A DNA stretch of 64,000 nt from Nematostella vectensis. Its lineage: Eukaryota > Cnidaria > Anthozoa > Actiniaria > Edwardsiidae. The DNA lies in assembly GCF_932526225.1 (NCBI RefSeq), contig NC_064038.1, positions 2,976,001 to 3,040,000 on the forward strand, given 5' to 3'. The notes beneath the pieces were generated by a model. That model worked only from the letters and a program-made list of their open reading frames with translations. It was not told the DNA's origin and did not search any database. Position 1 is the stretch's first letter. Every line of letters starts with the position of its first letter. The position numbers were made by a program, and so were the translations under genes. Below are positions 12,301-25,200 of the stretch, piece by piece.

Positions 12301-13634
12301 AATAATGTATGCAATGCACTAAATGCAACAGGAGACAGGCAATGTGAGAGATTAAGCAAGTGAATAGACTTTTCTCTCAGTCAAGTAAAGAGTGTGTGTA
12401 GATTCTAGTGTACCTGAACCAAGATGACTTTGTAGATAAAACAAAAACTCATTAACCACCAGGAAAGGAAGATTTCACACATATTGCAACAAATGCAAAA
12501 GCTAATGCCAAATAGTATGTCTATATCTTTAAATCCATGCAATATTTGACAGATGCCATAATGAAAACAACCTCTGGCATAAAAACACAAACAAAATAAC
12601 ACCATGTCTACCTGTCTAGACGGGGGTGTTAAAATGGAGCAAAATGCATTTAAGACAAGCATTTTGCTATTCTTGTTGTCTTGTATCTCCTCAGAATAAC
12701 AGAAATACTTTTGCCATAAGTTGTAAAAGTCATAAAGCAAACCACAGAAATTTATTAAAATGTATTTACCAAACAGTTGATTATATCTTAGGAATCTTGA
12801 ATAATCAGGGCAATATGTTGCTAGCCCCTAAGAATATCAAATTGCATGAGTAAAAAGACTATATCTATGGACTATATCTGAGAGGCATAAAATTCTGTTT
12901 TTTTTTTCACAGAAAAGTACCCTGTCCTATACAAGTTTGAATACAGACAAGCATCTAATTGACAATGTCCATGTATTAAATATTCCATATGAACATATTT
13001 TCCATTGTGACTACAACACTTTTATGAAAATGAATAAAAAGTAATAAAGGGACGAAGTAATAAATAAGTTGCTTTCAAAATGCAAATGCCATGGAGAATG
13101 ATATGGAGGTGAAACAGAGACAATATATATCAAGACTAGAAAAAAAAAATCTAAAAAATAAAAGGATTGGCCATTGCATTTAACATATGGAAATTTAAAT
13201 AATAGTATAACTTGAACGATACGGGCCCGGATAAATAAAGAAACGGTGTGTATATCGCTAAAGGCAGTGTAAAATTGATTGTGATCGCAATACAAGTAGA
13301 ATTTGATCAGATGAAATGTGGTTAGACGTAATTCTCAATAATACACAACACAAAAATAATCGTTTAGGTTTCAGTAAAAACGAAATAGGACTACAAATCA
13401 CTTGCAATAAAACTATGGCAGATCTCGTAGGGATGCGGAAGGTTTTAAAGGGGGCATTTAAAGGAGAACTTACGTATTTTCCGTCGATGGTGATTTCGTA
13501 GCCGTCTCGCTAGCGGCGGAAGTCTCGATCGATTTCTCCGAATTCTCTTCGGAAGCAACTTCCCTAATTCCGTCCCCGATTTCAGGTGAAAGCTTCTTTC
13601 TCTCGCTTTCCTTACTGACAATTTCCGAATCCAT
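9382..13634 (-). CDS. GATAD2: Transcriptional repressor p66 (GATAD2A/B), NuRD subunit, two exons
   Basis: p66 bridges MBD2/3 and CHD4 in the nuclear NuRD (nucleosome remodelling and deacetylase) complex. Exon 1 is 13634-13474 and exon 2 is 11413-9382 (stop 9384-9382); the join AC|C keeps frame and gives 730 residues. Vertebrate p66 proteins are about 600. The N-terminus is acidic ([13 protein letters not shown]). CR1, the MBD-binding coiled coil, is seen as [19 protein letters not shown] followed by [14 protein letters not shown]2 begins at [20 protein letters not shown], and the GATA-type zinc finger is [15 protein letters not shown] then LMCEKCS. The C-terminus is unusually His/Gln-rich ([26 protein letters not shown]). 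All of CR1, CR2 and the tail lie in one exon. The open frame upstream of 11413 ([11 protein letters not shown]) is intron: it contains the polypyrimidine tract and acceptor. A single ancestral gene is expected in invertebrates, so an A/B assignment is not meaningful. Confidence 0.93.
11414..13473 (-). other. GATAD2 intron 1
   Basis: A 2.06 kb AT-rich intron with GTAAGT donor (next to 13474) and TTTTAG acceptor (next to 11413). I see no further exon: the phases of exons 1 and 2 fit directly, and the open frames inside (for example near 12405-12740 and 13011-13295) have no recognisable content. Confidence 0.7.
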
Positions 13635-13955
13635 TCTGTCAAGGTTCAAAATGTTTACAGTTAGAATCGTGTACTATAGGTTTACAAGGGCTTTCTATAG
13701 ACAACGCGTGCCGAGTTTTGCATAATCGAAGAGTGATTATACGACCGAGTACCGGCGAGTATCGGCCGAAGTGCTGACAGCTACCCAAACCCCGCACTAC
13801 ACCGAAAAAAGGCATTACAGACATACAAGACCACGCTAAAATCCTAGAAGTGATATTACACCGTCAAAATGGCAAATTTTTAGGGTAGAAAGACAAATTT
13901 AAGATGGCGTGAGGTTCTAAAATTGCGCGAATAATACGCGCGAGACATATCCAAG
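13635..13955. promoter_or_regulatory. Putative bidirectional promoter upstream of GATAD2
   Basis: A 320-bp segment between the GATAD2 start codon and a plus-strand ATG at 13956. It is richer in CG dinucleotides than the flanks. It contains two AAGATGGC motifs (near 13903 and 13952) that resemble the YY1 core AANATGGC. No TATA box is evident. Promoter function is inferred from position only. Confidence 0.4.
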
Positions 13956-14273
13956 ATGGCTGACAGCAGTAGATCGACTATCGATCGTGGACTCAACGTG
14001 TTTCAAACGAATCGAGACGACAATCCAAATTATAACACTTCTAATGCTTTGTACCTTTGTTATTGTGGAGTTTTTGAAACTTTAGGAAGCGTAGTTTTGC
14101 GACTTGGAGCTCCAATTGAAGAGTCGTTCCGGTTCCCGAAGCGAGGCTGTAGGTTAATTTGTGCAACGAATGGAAAATCTTTATTTTGTCTGGTCGACGT
14201 AAATTCTTCTTTGCTGCCAATGTGGGTAGTATCCAACAATATATCAAGTCTTTCCTTACATGATATGCTTTAG
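13956..14273 (+). CDS. Hypothetical short ORF, divergent from GATAD2 (unassigned)
   Basis: An open frame of 105 codons starting MADSSRSTIDRGLNVFQTNR, with purine at -3 and G at +4 around the ATG. I recognise no family. It could be the first exon of a gene transcribed away from GATAD2, a short protein, or a chance frame whose ATG is part of a YY1-like motif (CCAAGATGGCTG). I could not find convincing following exons before 19 kb. Confidence 0.25.
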   Translation: MADSSRSTIDRGLNVFQTNRDDNPNYNTSNALYLCYCGVFETLGSVVLRLGAPIEESFRFPKRGCRLICATNGKSLFCLVDVNSSLLPMWVVSNNISSLSLHDML

Positions 14274-14301
14274 GCTGAGCTATCTGTGTAGATATAACCA
14301 A

Positions 14302-17190
14302 GCAAAGCAGTTTAATCGACAGAACGATTCTCTTTCATTCAGCCACCATGTGATTGCAACAAGGAGAAAGCGACACAATAATGGCGGTTAATGTCTTCCA
14401 TTCAACAACGAATATCCATCACACACTACCTCTTGTCAGTATAATATTTCCTCTTTTACCGCTCTAGGCCCTCTTGGGAGCTTCTACAACGGGAAGTGAG
14501 CGAATTTTACCGATGATTCCCTCTGTCAGAACGAAAACACTTCCCTGATTTTTTTAGTAAAAGGCACAGGGGCGGGAATGTGAAATCAAACGCCACTACC
14601 CTCTGATAGACGTGTTCACACAAAAGTCGCCTTCCCATACATCTCTATGCCGCCATAGACAGCCTGCCAATCATCATTACTATCTACCAATCAAAATTTA
14701 GTATCGGCCATCAAATATTATAGTTGCCTGGGCAACCAGGTGCTTACTGTAAGAAAGATGACGTAATAACCCCTACATCCGGGCAAGTCGTCAAACCGGT
14801 CTGACGAGTTTTATGTGCAGGTGTTGTTACGACGTTAATGACATACATACTTCTCACGAGATGGCGGGCGCTGATTGGATGAGTGACACTCGATTAATTT
14901 ACGGCAAGCAATAAGATCTTTGACAACAATCGGTAATTTAAAGGGTACTCCTATGCCTCATTCCGAGCATGATTGTTGGACCTATGACCATGCATGGTAT
15001 GTCCAAGATAAGGGGGGTGCAGTATCACACATCTCATGGCCAACAAGTGCATCCTTGGTGACGAATATCCAAACAATGTGAAGTCATCCAAATTGTTACC
15101 AATAACCCTGCAATAACTGTACCAACTTTGTATTTTGTACCTAACTGCTAACCAATACCAACCTAGTAGGGACCTGAAGCAAAAATCAACTTCGGACATG
15201 GTATGGCGTTAAAAAGAGTAAAGTGGATATTTTTCTCTTTTTTTTAGTCCAATAGTGTAAAAATAACAGCGCAATTAGTATAAGCATGTCTTCACTATCT
15301 CAAAAAAAAAAAAAAAAAAAAAACAGAACGGGAATTAATTTGGGAGAAAGTAGCTAAATGTTACTAAATATAAATAGGATATTCTATCCGCCTTTACTTG
15401 GCGCGCATGCAAAAGACGCATTAGCAGTTTTGTTCGTATCGTCTGGATCTTTTAATGTGAAGTTTGCCCTGTGGGGGTTTGGGCAGTAACATTATTAAAT
15501 GCATTCACATGCGACTCAAGTTATTAATTTATTCACGATTCTTATACCATGTACAGCTTTCCAAAAATGTGCTGTACACATAAAAGAGATCGCCTATAGT
15601 TGCTTCCTTTCTGATTGGGTCTAAAGGGCGTCTGGGTCAATTATCTGTCTGTGTTATTTTGGAATAGAATTTGTAATAAATGGATACTTTATCTCTTAAT
15701 TCATAATACACCGCATTGATACGATGATATCTGACGCACGAATTTCTTTAAAAAGTAACTTCAAATTATCTTACCAATTCTTGGAAAGTGTGAGGGCGCA
15801 ATTATCGGTTAGAGGGATCCTTACACGCTGAGCAAAAGGGCAATATCACATTGCAAACGATCGACCTTCCGCAAGAGTCATTGCCTTCCAAAGACAAAAC
15901 AAATATCTCATAAATCTTTCATCACGATTCTTGAAGACCCAAAATGCTGTGATAACTTTCTACAAAGCAATACTAGAAAAGTAATAAATTTTCCATTTCA
16001 TCATTCAATGAAAGTAAAATCGATTTATTTAATTTATTTTGGCTGATCGTCCAAGTAACAATTTATCTACTTTATTTTTGATATCATAAAAATAATATGG
16101 CCCGCATTAATTCGAATATGGCAAAATAACATTCGCTTTTACTTGACACATAAAAACCAAAACTGAGTTTGGTTAGAAATACACTATTATGCGAAAGACA
16201 ATGATATCACGGAGACTAAGTGAAAATCCCCGAGCTGGCCAATCACAACAGAGTATTATCATTTCCCTGTCAACTGGTCAAATGTTGTTAGATTGAATCC
16301 GAGTGGGGGTTCAAAGACGCCCCGTGAAAACATAGAACAGGTGTCATAAGCTCATTTAGGTCAACACGATAGTACAATGCCGACAATGGATAACATTTTG
16401 AAGAGTACATTAAGCAAAAAATCGATAACGTATAAGTCAAAATTTGGCCATGATCATTATTTCCATTTTTTTTCTTATTTTTGGTTTAACACAACCTTAG
16501 GTATCTTCCTCATTTGATGTCTGCTTTTGCTTGAACCATCAAAAGTCATGCAATAAAGATAAGAGGTAAAGTGAGTGTATCTAGATATATATACACACTT
16601 TTTGAAACTGCTACAATTAATTTCATCTTTATAATTTCACCTTCGAGAAAAAAAAATTCAGTCCATAATCTATATTTTGAGATAAATAAGCAGAAACATA
16701 TCTTTAATTATGTCCCACTGTATTGAGTTAACAAAATGACAAATGAGACTAAACTAATGAACCGTTCTACTGAAAGGAAATATCTCCTGGGAATAGGGGG
16801 GCTGTGAGAGAATACTGCGTCCTTTGAAGGTCACCCAGCAAATTCGAAAACCACCACCTTCTGGGATGCAAGAAATCTGGTGTTTAATAAAGTCTGTCTT
16901 AGGATAACGAAAAAAGGTAAAACAAAGCAAATTAAGTTGAGACGTCTTTATGAAAGGCAGCAAGCCCTGGATATTTTCTAGGATAAGTTTGGCTGAAAAT
17001 ATAAAAATTTTCATAAAATGATGAAGGAACCATTGCCGAGACGTTGCCAGTTATTTTACGCAACTTATATTTCTTGCGCCAGAGCAATTACTACACTGGG
17101 ATAAATAAACACTCAACAGTTTGGCTTGATTACTAGGTAAAGCGAGTCCCTTCTATAGCTTATATCATGCATTATATAGTTAACAAAAAG
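14302..17190. other. Intergenic DNA, no gene recognised
   Basis: AT-rich sequence with only short frames. It contains a poly-A run of 23 bases near 15301-15323, a pyrimidine-rich stretch before it, and assorted microsatellite-like AT runs. I see no supported exon, tRNA or rRNA. Confidence 0.6.
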
Positions 17191-17356
17191 GTCTCATTTT
17201 TTGTGCGTCTGTCCTCTTTGCACAGATGACGTCACAGCGTGTAATGAGCAACGAAGTACGCAACGAGACGCAGACGAGTTCCGTGACTGTTGTTCATGAC
17301 TCGCTGTGACGTCTTTTGTGCATCTATTAGACGACAGACGCACAAAGCAACGAGAT
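17191..17356. mobile_element. Foldback/MITE-like element with about 50-bp inverted arms
   Basis: The left arm contains TTTGTGCGTCTGTC and GACGTCACAGCG (17199-17238). The right arm is its reverse complement with small differences (CGCTGTGACGTC at about 17303, GACAGACGCACAAAG at about 17333-17347). Total length is about 165 bp with no coding capacity. Each arm carries a GACGTCAC motif like a cAMP-response element. Confidence 0.6.
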
Positions 17357-17739
17357 CTATTTGTTTTATACAACAATTACAATCTAGTTACAATCTAGTT
17401 TTTGGGAGTACGCGCGCATGTTGACGCCAAGCGTGCGTGTCTCCTGATACCACATGGATCCTTAACCAATCAGAGCGCGCAATTTTCGAGTGTCGTAAAA
17501 CAAAGACACATGGATATCAAGTTTAAAGTATATTTATGTATTTACATTATAAACATTATAAAACACAAATTTAGTAAAACAGCCTTTGATTATTTCAACA
17601 TAAATAACTTTTTTACATCATACATTATAAACATTGCAGTCATATAAGTTAAAATGATGGTACATATTGCGCACATTTACACAATCCAATAAGTTGTGCA
17701 TTACAAACAACCCCTTATACATGGCACATACTTATAGAC

Positions 17740-18140
17740 ATTGTATATACTTTGACATGCGTTACGTCATTAACCATATGTTCAATGCGTACCCATTTGT
17801 GTTACATGGTACACTTTAATCTATACAGTTTCTCATACTTTACATTATACACAACGCACTTTACACAAGAACCATGTAACACACAAGTGTACCATGTAAC
17901 ACATTTGTGTTACATGGTACACTTGAATCTATAAGTTTCTCACACTTAACGTTATACGCACTTACACGTGAAGGTGCATCAGGGCACATTATATGTACAC
18001 GTTTCACACATTGTGTACACATTTGTGTTAATCTATACAGTTTACAGTACATTTGTGTTAATCTATACAGTTTCTCACACTTTACAGTATACACATCGTT
18101 GTAAATTGACGCATTTTTTACATTATGTGCACATTTGTAA
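17740..18140. repeat. Degenerate tandem/inverted repeat region with a 40-bp palindrome
   Basis: Diverged copies of TTTGTGTTACATGGTACAC, AATCTATACAGTTTCTCACA and ACATTATACACA recur in mixed order. At 17885-17924 two 19-base arms (AAGTGTACCATGTAACACA and its reverse complement) are separated by TT. Confidence 0.7.
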
Positions 18141-19263
18141 CGGTTAGGGTTGACTAAATGAATGATACCTAGAATGTTGTGTGCCAAACAAAATGTACTT
18201 TTTACAAGTTACTAACACTAACCGCATAATGTAAAACATTGTATATAGGCTTTTTAAACAATATATACAAAGAATACATGTACACATGTGTATACTATAA
18301 ACTATTCACAACTTGTGTTTGTACTTGTGCAGACATAGATATGTGGTTCACATTTTATATAATAGTACACACACACACACAGCTAAGATACACGGTTCTT
18401 AAACAGGAAAATGTATGAAACTCCAGAACTGGGCCAAGTGCCTAATTCCAGTTTCTGTCTGAAGGCGACTTTAGAATTTGTTAAAAAAAAAAAACTTAAG
18501 AACGTTAAAAAAAAAGAAAGAAACACCACCATATCAAAAAGTATGTAGCCGACCAAGCTTTAGTCTTTTAAACGGGCGACTCTAAATACGAAACTTTTAG
18601 ACGACAATCAGGCAATTCAGTAATGATGCAATAAAAGACGCAATACAATTTAAATTGAGTTCGAGACTTTTTTTAAATCATACATTGTTGTCGATTAACA
18701 GAAAACACTTGATGTCTTTTTTCTGAGGTTTTGAATGCTTCAGAATGTCGATAGACGAAATGGAAGTCAATATGAAGAACAACTCTGTAAGCACCAGGCT
18801 CAAAACAGCGACTTGCATTTGATTGACGTCTAAGAATTCCACTATTTTTACCAGGGTTGGTAATGTTGTATTCGATATCTTGGCAAGATCTTTAAAAAAC
18901 GCTGGCCAAATGACACTTCATCTCCGACAACGATTGAAACCAACGCAGGCTCGAGATCCGTAAATCATGTTAAAGTAGAATGTTAAAAACTCGTTTAATT
19001 GAAAACTGTTTATAGACAGTTGCTATGGTAACTTTTCTTGATTTTTCTTTCATGCCATTTTGCACTTTTGTTAAATAGCAGGGGAAATTGTGTCCAATTC
19101 TATTACAAAGCATCTAGTCCCTTTTTACGTACATCTAATAGCGGCTTCTTCGGTTTACCGGTATAAAATGAGAATAAATTAATTCGCAGGAAATGGTTAC
19201 TATATCAGCATGGTAAGGTAAAAGCCCATTATTCCCTGGCAATCATGTATGTCAATATCGTTG
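18141..19263. other. Intergenic DNA downstream of MAU2
   Basis: Contains an (AC)n run near 18367-18380, A-rich runs near 18481 and 18506, and presumably the MAU2 3' UTR at its right end. No open frame of note. Confidence 0.55.
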
Positions 19264-22200
19264 TCATGACAATCGACTTGGACCAGGCTGAGACCACGTC
19301 TGAAATGATTGTTGTGGCGGGATTGTTGAAGATTTGGTAGGTGAGACAGCACCTGTCCACTGAAATAAAATGGAAACACTCTTCAAAAGGCGTACGATAA
19401 GGTAATGAATGGGCTTGAAAATAGTGTGGTTCGTTTGGATCGTGATTGTTATATAACCATTTCGTAACTTTTCATTAACAGCCATTCGATAGTGAGATGT
19501 GAAGTTTAGTGGGGATATTCCCACGAGCCTTACTAATTTCCAACTCATCAATCGATACTCGGGTTCTGATAGTGGAGTTGTTTTAACAAGCGGCTCTGTC
19601 AGCCGTCGTCTTGTTGTCCTAAAGTATCAATTTCCGTTGGCTTATTGCTATTTTTTATTGAATTTATAAACTTACTTTATAACTCTTAAATGTTTTTGGT
19701 GGTTATTTAAAAGTTGAATTACATAATTTATCTTGCAGTGTTGATTACAAAAGTGTGACTGATGAGGGCATTTCAACAAGTCAGGTCATGAATTCTGAAG
19801 GCTAAGGCTCAATTCCTATTCATACAATCAAATTTTCATTATTTATGTTTATTTATTTCTGGTTTGAGTTATACCAAATACTGGTAGTCGGTGTATCTCA
19901 TCCTAAACTCTAGTTACAAATCTCAAGACTAATTTGGGACTTAAGACATGTAACATATTCATTGTCTGATGTACCTCTGTCAAGCCATGTTCTGGAAGTT
20001 TTCTCGCTTGCATGTGATCTGAAATTATAATAACGGCGTGTGGGGAGCGGCCACGTTAAGTAAATAAAAACAATCGACTGATCTTATAACCCTGCTTACT
20101 CACTTTCAATCAGCTGTTTCGTGATGCTATGATGTTTATGGAAACTCTCACTCGCTTGGACAGGCTGCCCGAGCATCCCATAGAGATCTGATGATATACA
20201 AGCAATATCAACCTGAAATACACTTATTTACAACACACAACAAATACTTATTCTCTGATACATAATATAAAACTATACATCATTACTAGGTAACCACACC
20301 TCTAGTGTACTTAACACCGTAACCAAGGTAACCAAGGTAACACCATACCTTGAAGGTAGACAACACCATACCTTTAAGGTAGACAACACCATACCTCAAA
20401 GGGAGACAACACCATACCTCAAAGGGAGACAACAACATATTTCAAAGGGAGACAACAACATACCTCAAAGGGAGACAACACCATACCTCAAAGGGAGACA
20501 ACACCATACCTCAAAGGCAGACAACAACATACCTCAAAGGGAGACAACACCATACCTCAAAGGGAGACAACACCATATCTCAAAGGGAGACAACACCATA
20601 TCTCAAAGGGAGACAACAACATATCTCAAAGGGAGACAACAACATACCTCAAAGGGAAACAATAACATACCTCAAAGGGAGACAAAATGATACCTCAAAG
20701 GGAGACAACACCATACATCAAAGGGAGACAATAACATATCTCAAAGGGAGACAACACCATATTTCAAAGGGAGACAACACCATCACCATACATCAAAGGG
20801 AGACAACAACATACCTCAAAGGGAGACAACACCATATTTCAAAGGGAGACAACACCATACATCAAAGGGAGACAACAACATACCTCAAAGGGAGACAACA
20901 CCATATTTCAAAGGGAGACAACACCATACATCAAAGGGAGACAGCAACATATTTCAAAGGGAGACAACACCATACATCAAAGAGAGACAACAACATACCT
21001 CAAAGGGAGACAACAACATACCTCAAAGGGAGACAACACCATACCTCAAAGGGAGACAACACCATACATCAAAGGGAGACAACACCATACATCAAAGGGA
21101 GACAACACTATACCTTAAAGGGAGACAACAACATACATTAAAGGGAGACAACACCATACATCAAAGGGAGACAACACCATACATCAAAGGGAGACAACAC
21201 CATACATCAAAGGGAGACAACACCATACCTCAAAGGGAGACAACAACATATCTCAAAGGGAGACAACAACATACCTCAAAGGGAGAAAACACCATACATC
21301 AAAGGGAGACAACAACATATCTCAAAGGGAGACAACAACATACATCAAAGGGAGACAACAACATATCTCAAAGGGAGACAACACCATACCTCAAAGGGAG
21401 ACAACACCATACCTTAAAGGGAGACAACAACATACCTCAAAGGGAGACAACACCATACCTCAAAGGGAGACAACAACATACCTCAAAGGGAGACAACACC
21501 ATACATCAAAGGGAGACAACAACATATCTCAAAGGGAGACAACACCATACCTCAAAGGGAGAAAATACCATACCTCAAAGGGAGACAACACCATACCTCA
21601 AAGGGAGACAACAACATACCTCAAAGGGAGACAACACCATACATCAAAGGGAGACAACACCACACCTCAAAGGGAGACAACACCATACATCAAAGGGAGA
21701 CAACACCATACATCAAAGGGAGACAACACCATACCTCAAAGGGAGACAACAACATACCTTAAAGGGAGACAACACCATACCTCAAAGGCAGACAACAACA
21801 TACCTCAAAGGGAGACAACAACATACCTCAAAGGGAGACAACACCATACATCAAAGGGAGACAACACCATACCTTAAAGGGAGACAACAACATACCTCAA
21901 AGGGAGACAACACCATACCTCAAAGGGAGACAACAACATATCTCAAAGGGAGACAACACCATACATCAAAGGGAGACAACACCATACCTTAAAGGGAGAC
22001 AACAACATACCTCAAAGGGAGACAACACCATACCTCAAAGGGAGACAACAACATATCTCAAAGGGAGACAACACCATACATCAAAGGGAGACAACACCAT
22101 ACCTTAAAGGGAGACAACAACATACCTCAAAGGGAGACAACACCATATCTCAAAGGGAGACAACAACATATCTCAAAGGGAGACAACACCATACATCAAA

Positions 22201-25200
22201 GGGAGACAACACCATACCTTAAAGGGAGACGACAACATACCTCAAAGGGAGACAACAACATACCTCAAAGGGAGACAACACCATACCTCAAAGGGAGACA
22301 ACACCATACATCAAAGGGAGACAACAACATATCTCAAAGGGAGACAACAACATACCTCAAAGGGAGACAACACCATACATCAAAGGGAGACAACAACATA
22401 TCTCAAAGGGAGACAACAACATACCTCAAAGGGAGACAACACCATATTTCAAAGGGAGACAACACCATACATCAAAGGGAGACAACAACATACCTCAAAG
22501 GGAGACAACACCATACCTCAAAGGGAGACAACACCATACATCAAAGGGAGACAACAACATATCTCAAAGGGAGACAACAACATATCTCAAAGGGAGACAA
22601 CACCATACATCAAAGGGAGACAACACCATACCTTAAAGGGAGACAAAGACATATCTTTAGGACAGGCAACAACATGGTATCAAATCATACCTCTTAAGAG
22701 ACCAGCGGCCCATAGCTGGATGTAGTTGTCAGGAATTTTTCCGGAGAGCTGCGTGGCTGGTAATACCATGTTAAGTGCTTCCTGAAAATTCAACACGCAA
22801 ATATACATAATCAACAAAGACAAGTTTGCAAAGATACATAATCAACAAAGACATGTTTTTGTTGCTGTAGTAGTTTTACAAGAAGTCTCAAGCAGCAATT
22901 TCAACATTAAAATAAAATTTACTTTTACAGTATCTGCTGACATAAAATAAAAAAACATTTTAAGGACACATTAAAGAACAAGGGTGCAAAAGATGGCAAA
23001 AAAACGGTAAGCTTTACGTACTTGTGGGTTTCCTGATGCAAGAAATGTATGTCCCAGTAGCACAAGTGAGCATGCAGTCAATCTGTTTAAGTCCTCTGCA
23101 TTGGCGATCTTAAGTGACTCCCTTAAATACTTTCTTAAGAGCAAAAATACAGTCACAACTTTTAAGTGAATTATGTAAAAATATTTTTAAATGGCCATTA
23201 TGTTGATAGTGGTGATGTTGAAAATGATGGTGTTGATGGTCATGATGATGAAGCTCACAGTGATGATGTTAAAGTTAGTGATGAGGATTGATAATGATAG
23301 TGATGATGACAGCGTTGAAGATAATATGATAATATACACTTATATACTCACTTGGCATCCTGGATCCTTGTTTGGAAGAATGCTCTCAGTGCACAGACAT
23401 AATAGTATCCAGCTTGCAAACTGTGGGAACTAAAGTAAAGAAGGGAATAAAGTAAAGAAGACAGCAATGTTTAAAAAAACATTGCATTATTGCAATATTC
23501 ATGTTGTTTGCACACAATGTTGTGTGACACTGTGTGGTGCTTAATAGTATTAAAAGTTTTTAGGGCTTTTATGTAAACTTGGAGCGTTGCCTTGAACCAA
23601 TATCACTGCAAGCACTTTTGCTTTGCTTAGTCCCCATTCCTATTTACTATAAAATAAACTGTTATCTTACTTGGTTGCCATGTTCGATGGGTGGATTGAG
23701 GACATGACAGAAGATAGCTGAAAATAAAATAATCAAGATCAGATTATCTACATTATCTACATATAAGGTATGTAAAAGCCTGAAATGATTTTTGCACACA
23801 TTCAATTCGTGAATTCTTCCAAACATTTTAATGTTTTTCTTTAAAAAGATCCAAATATATATATTTATCCATTTATTTGGGTTCATTCAAACATCCTTGC
23901 AAACAGTCAATCTCAAGAACTGTCAGGACCATTGAAGATTAGCACGAACTAAGATTATGCTCTAAGTTAAATGACCGCTCAGAATACTAAAAAAAAACTA
24001 GAGGGTTATTCTACAGTACAAAGAATCAGTTCTTGAAGATACCTCTATTTGCTTGCTCTCGCCTGCCCTAATGTAAATGATTGACAAATTGAGGCCAACA
24101 AAATTTGCAAGAACTGGGTTATCAGCAGTCTGAAAAAGTAATAAGAACTTATAAGTAATAAGAACTGCTAAAATAATATCACACGGAAAAGAGTAACTAC
24201 TGATTACTGCCATTGCTTTTAAGAGTCTTACAGCCACTTTCTAGTCATTACAGCAAAATACAAAGAGTGAAAAAGCACCCATATTTCAGTGCCATAGGAG
24301 GCCACGTAAGATTGGGAGGGGCACATGCAGGGTTCAAAATAACTTTTTTTAATCTGCTAGATTTTGCCGGCCTTCTGGATTTTGTGGCGAAAAAAAGCCT
24401 CCCCAAATTATGAAAGGGAGATAAAGAAAAAAGAGCTGGCAAAGACAAGAAAACAGCTGGCTATCGCCAGCAGATGGCCGCTATTTTGAACCCTGCACAT
24501 GCCCCCAGTCCCACACCCCCTGCTATGGCACTTTGGGAAATGGGATTTTGAAAATGCACTGCAATAATAAGGAAATTTGGTAAATTGAAGTATACAACCC
24601 TATGTTGAATGCGTCTTCAAACCAACCTTAAAAGCGATGTTGAAGTGTGTTGTTGCCTGTTCCATTAAGTTCATAGACATTGCATATAAGCCCTAAAAAT
24701 ACATAAACAAAAGATATGATAATAGCTTGTAGCATGTAGACTAATTTAACAATGCTAACAATATTTTTTAACCCTCCCAAAAATATTGCACTTTGACATA
24801 AAAGGAATGTCTAAGAACTTACCAGTAATGTATGAAGGATGGGCTTGTGTGCTCGTACAAGACAGTTTTCATGTTTCAGTGTCTGATAAACTTGGGAAAT
24901 CTAGAGGAAAAATAACAAGTAACATTGTAAATAGCTATAACAAAAAGAAACTATAAATACCTAGATCAGAATCCTTTTGCTGTCTCCCTTCTTAAAATTG
25001 CTATTTTTCCTAAATTGTTTAGGTAGTAAACATGGATACCGTAAATGGTAATTTCTGCCCCAGCTTGCTTAGACGAGCATTTATGATATTTGAACATTAT
25101 AAGACCTGTGCATCATGTGCCAATATCAACCTGATGCAAAGCTACACTTGGTTTGGCCAAAGACAAAGGGGATGTTGCCGACCCACATACTTCACAGCAC

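Noticed and set aside
20096-20098. TAA after IESE as the MAU2 stop codon
   Set aside because: It lies inside a strong GTGAGT donor. Two further exons (20018-19975 and 19359-19264) continue the C-terminus with clear similarity to the vertebrate protein.
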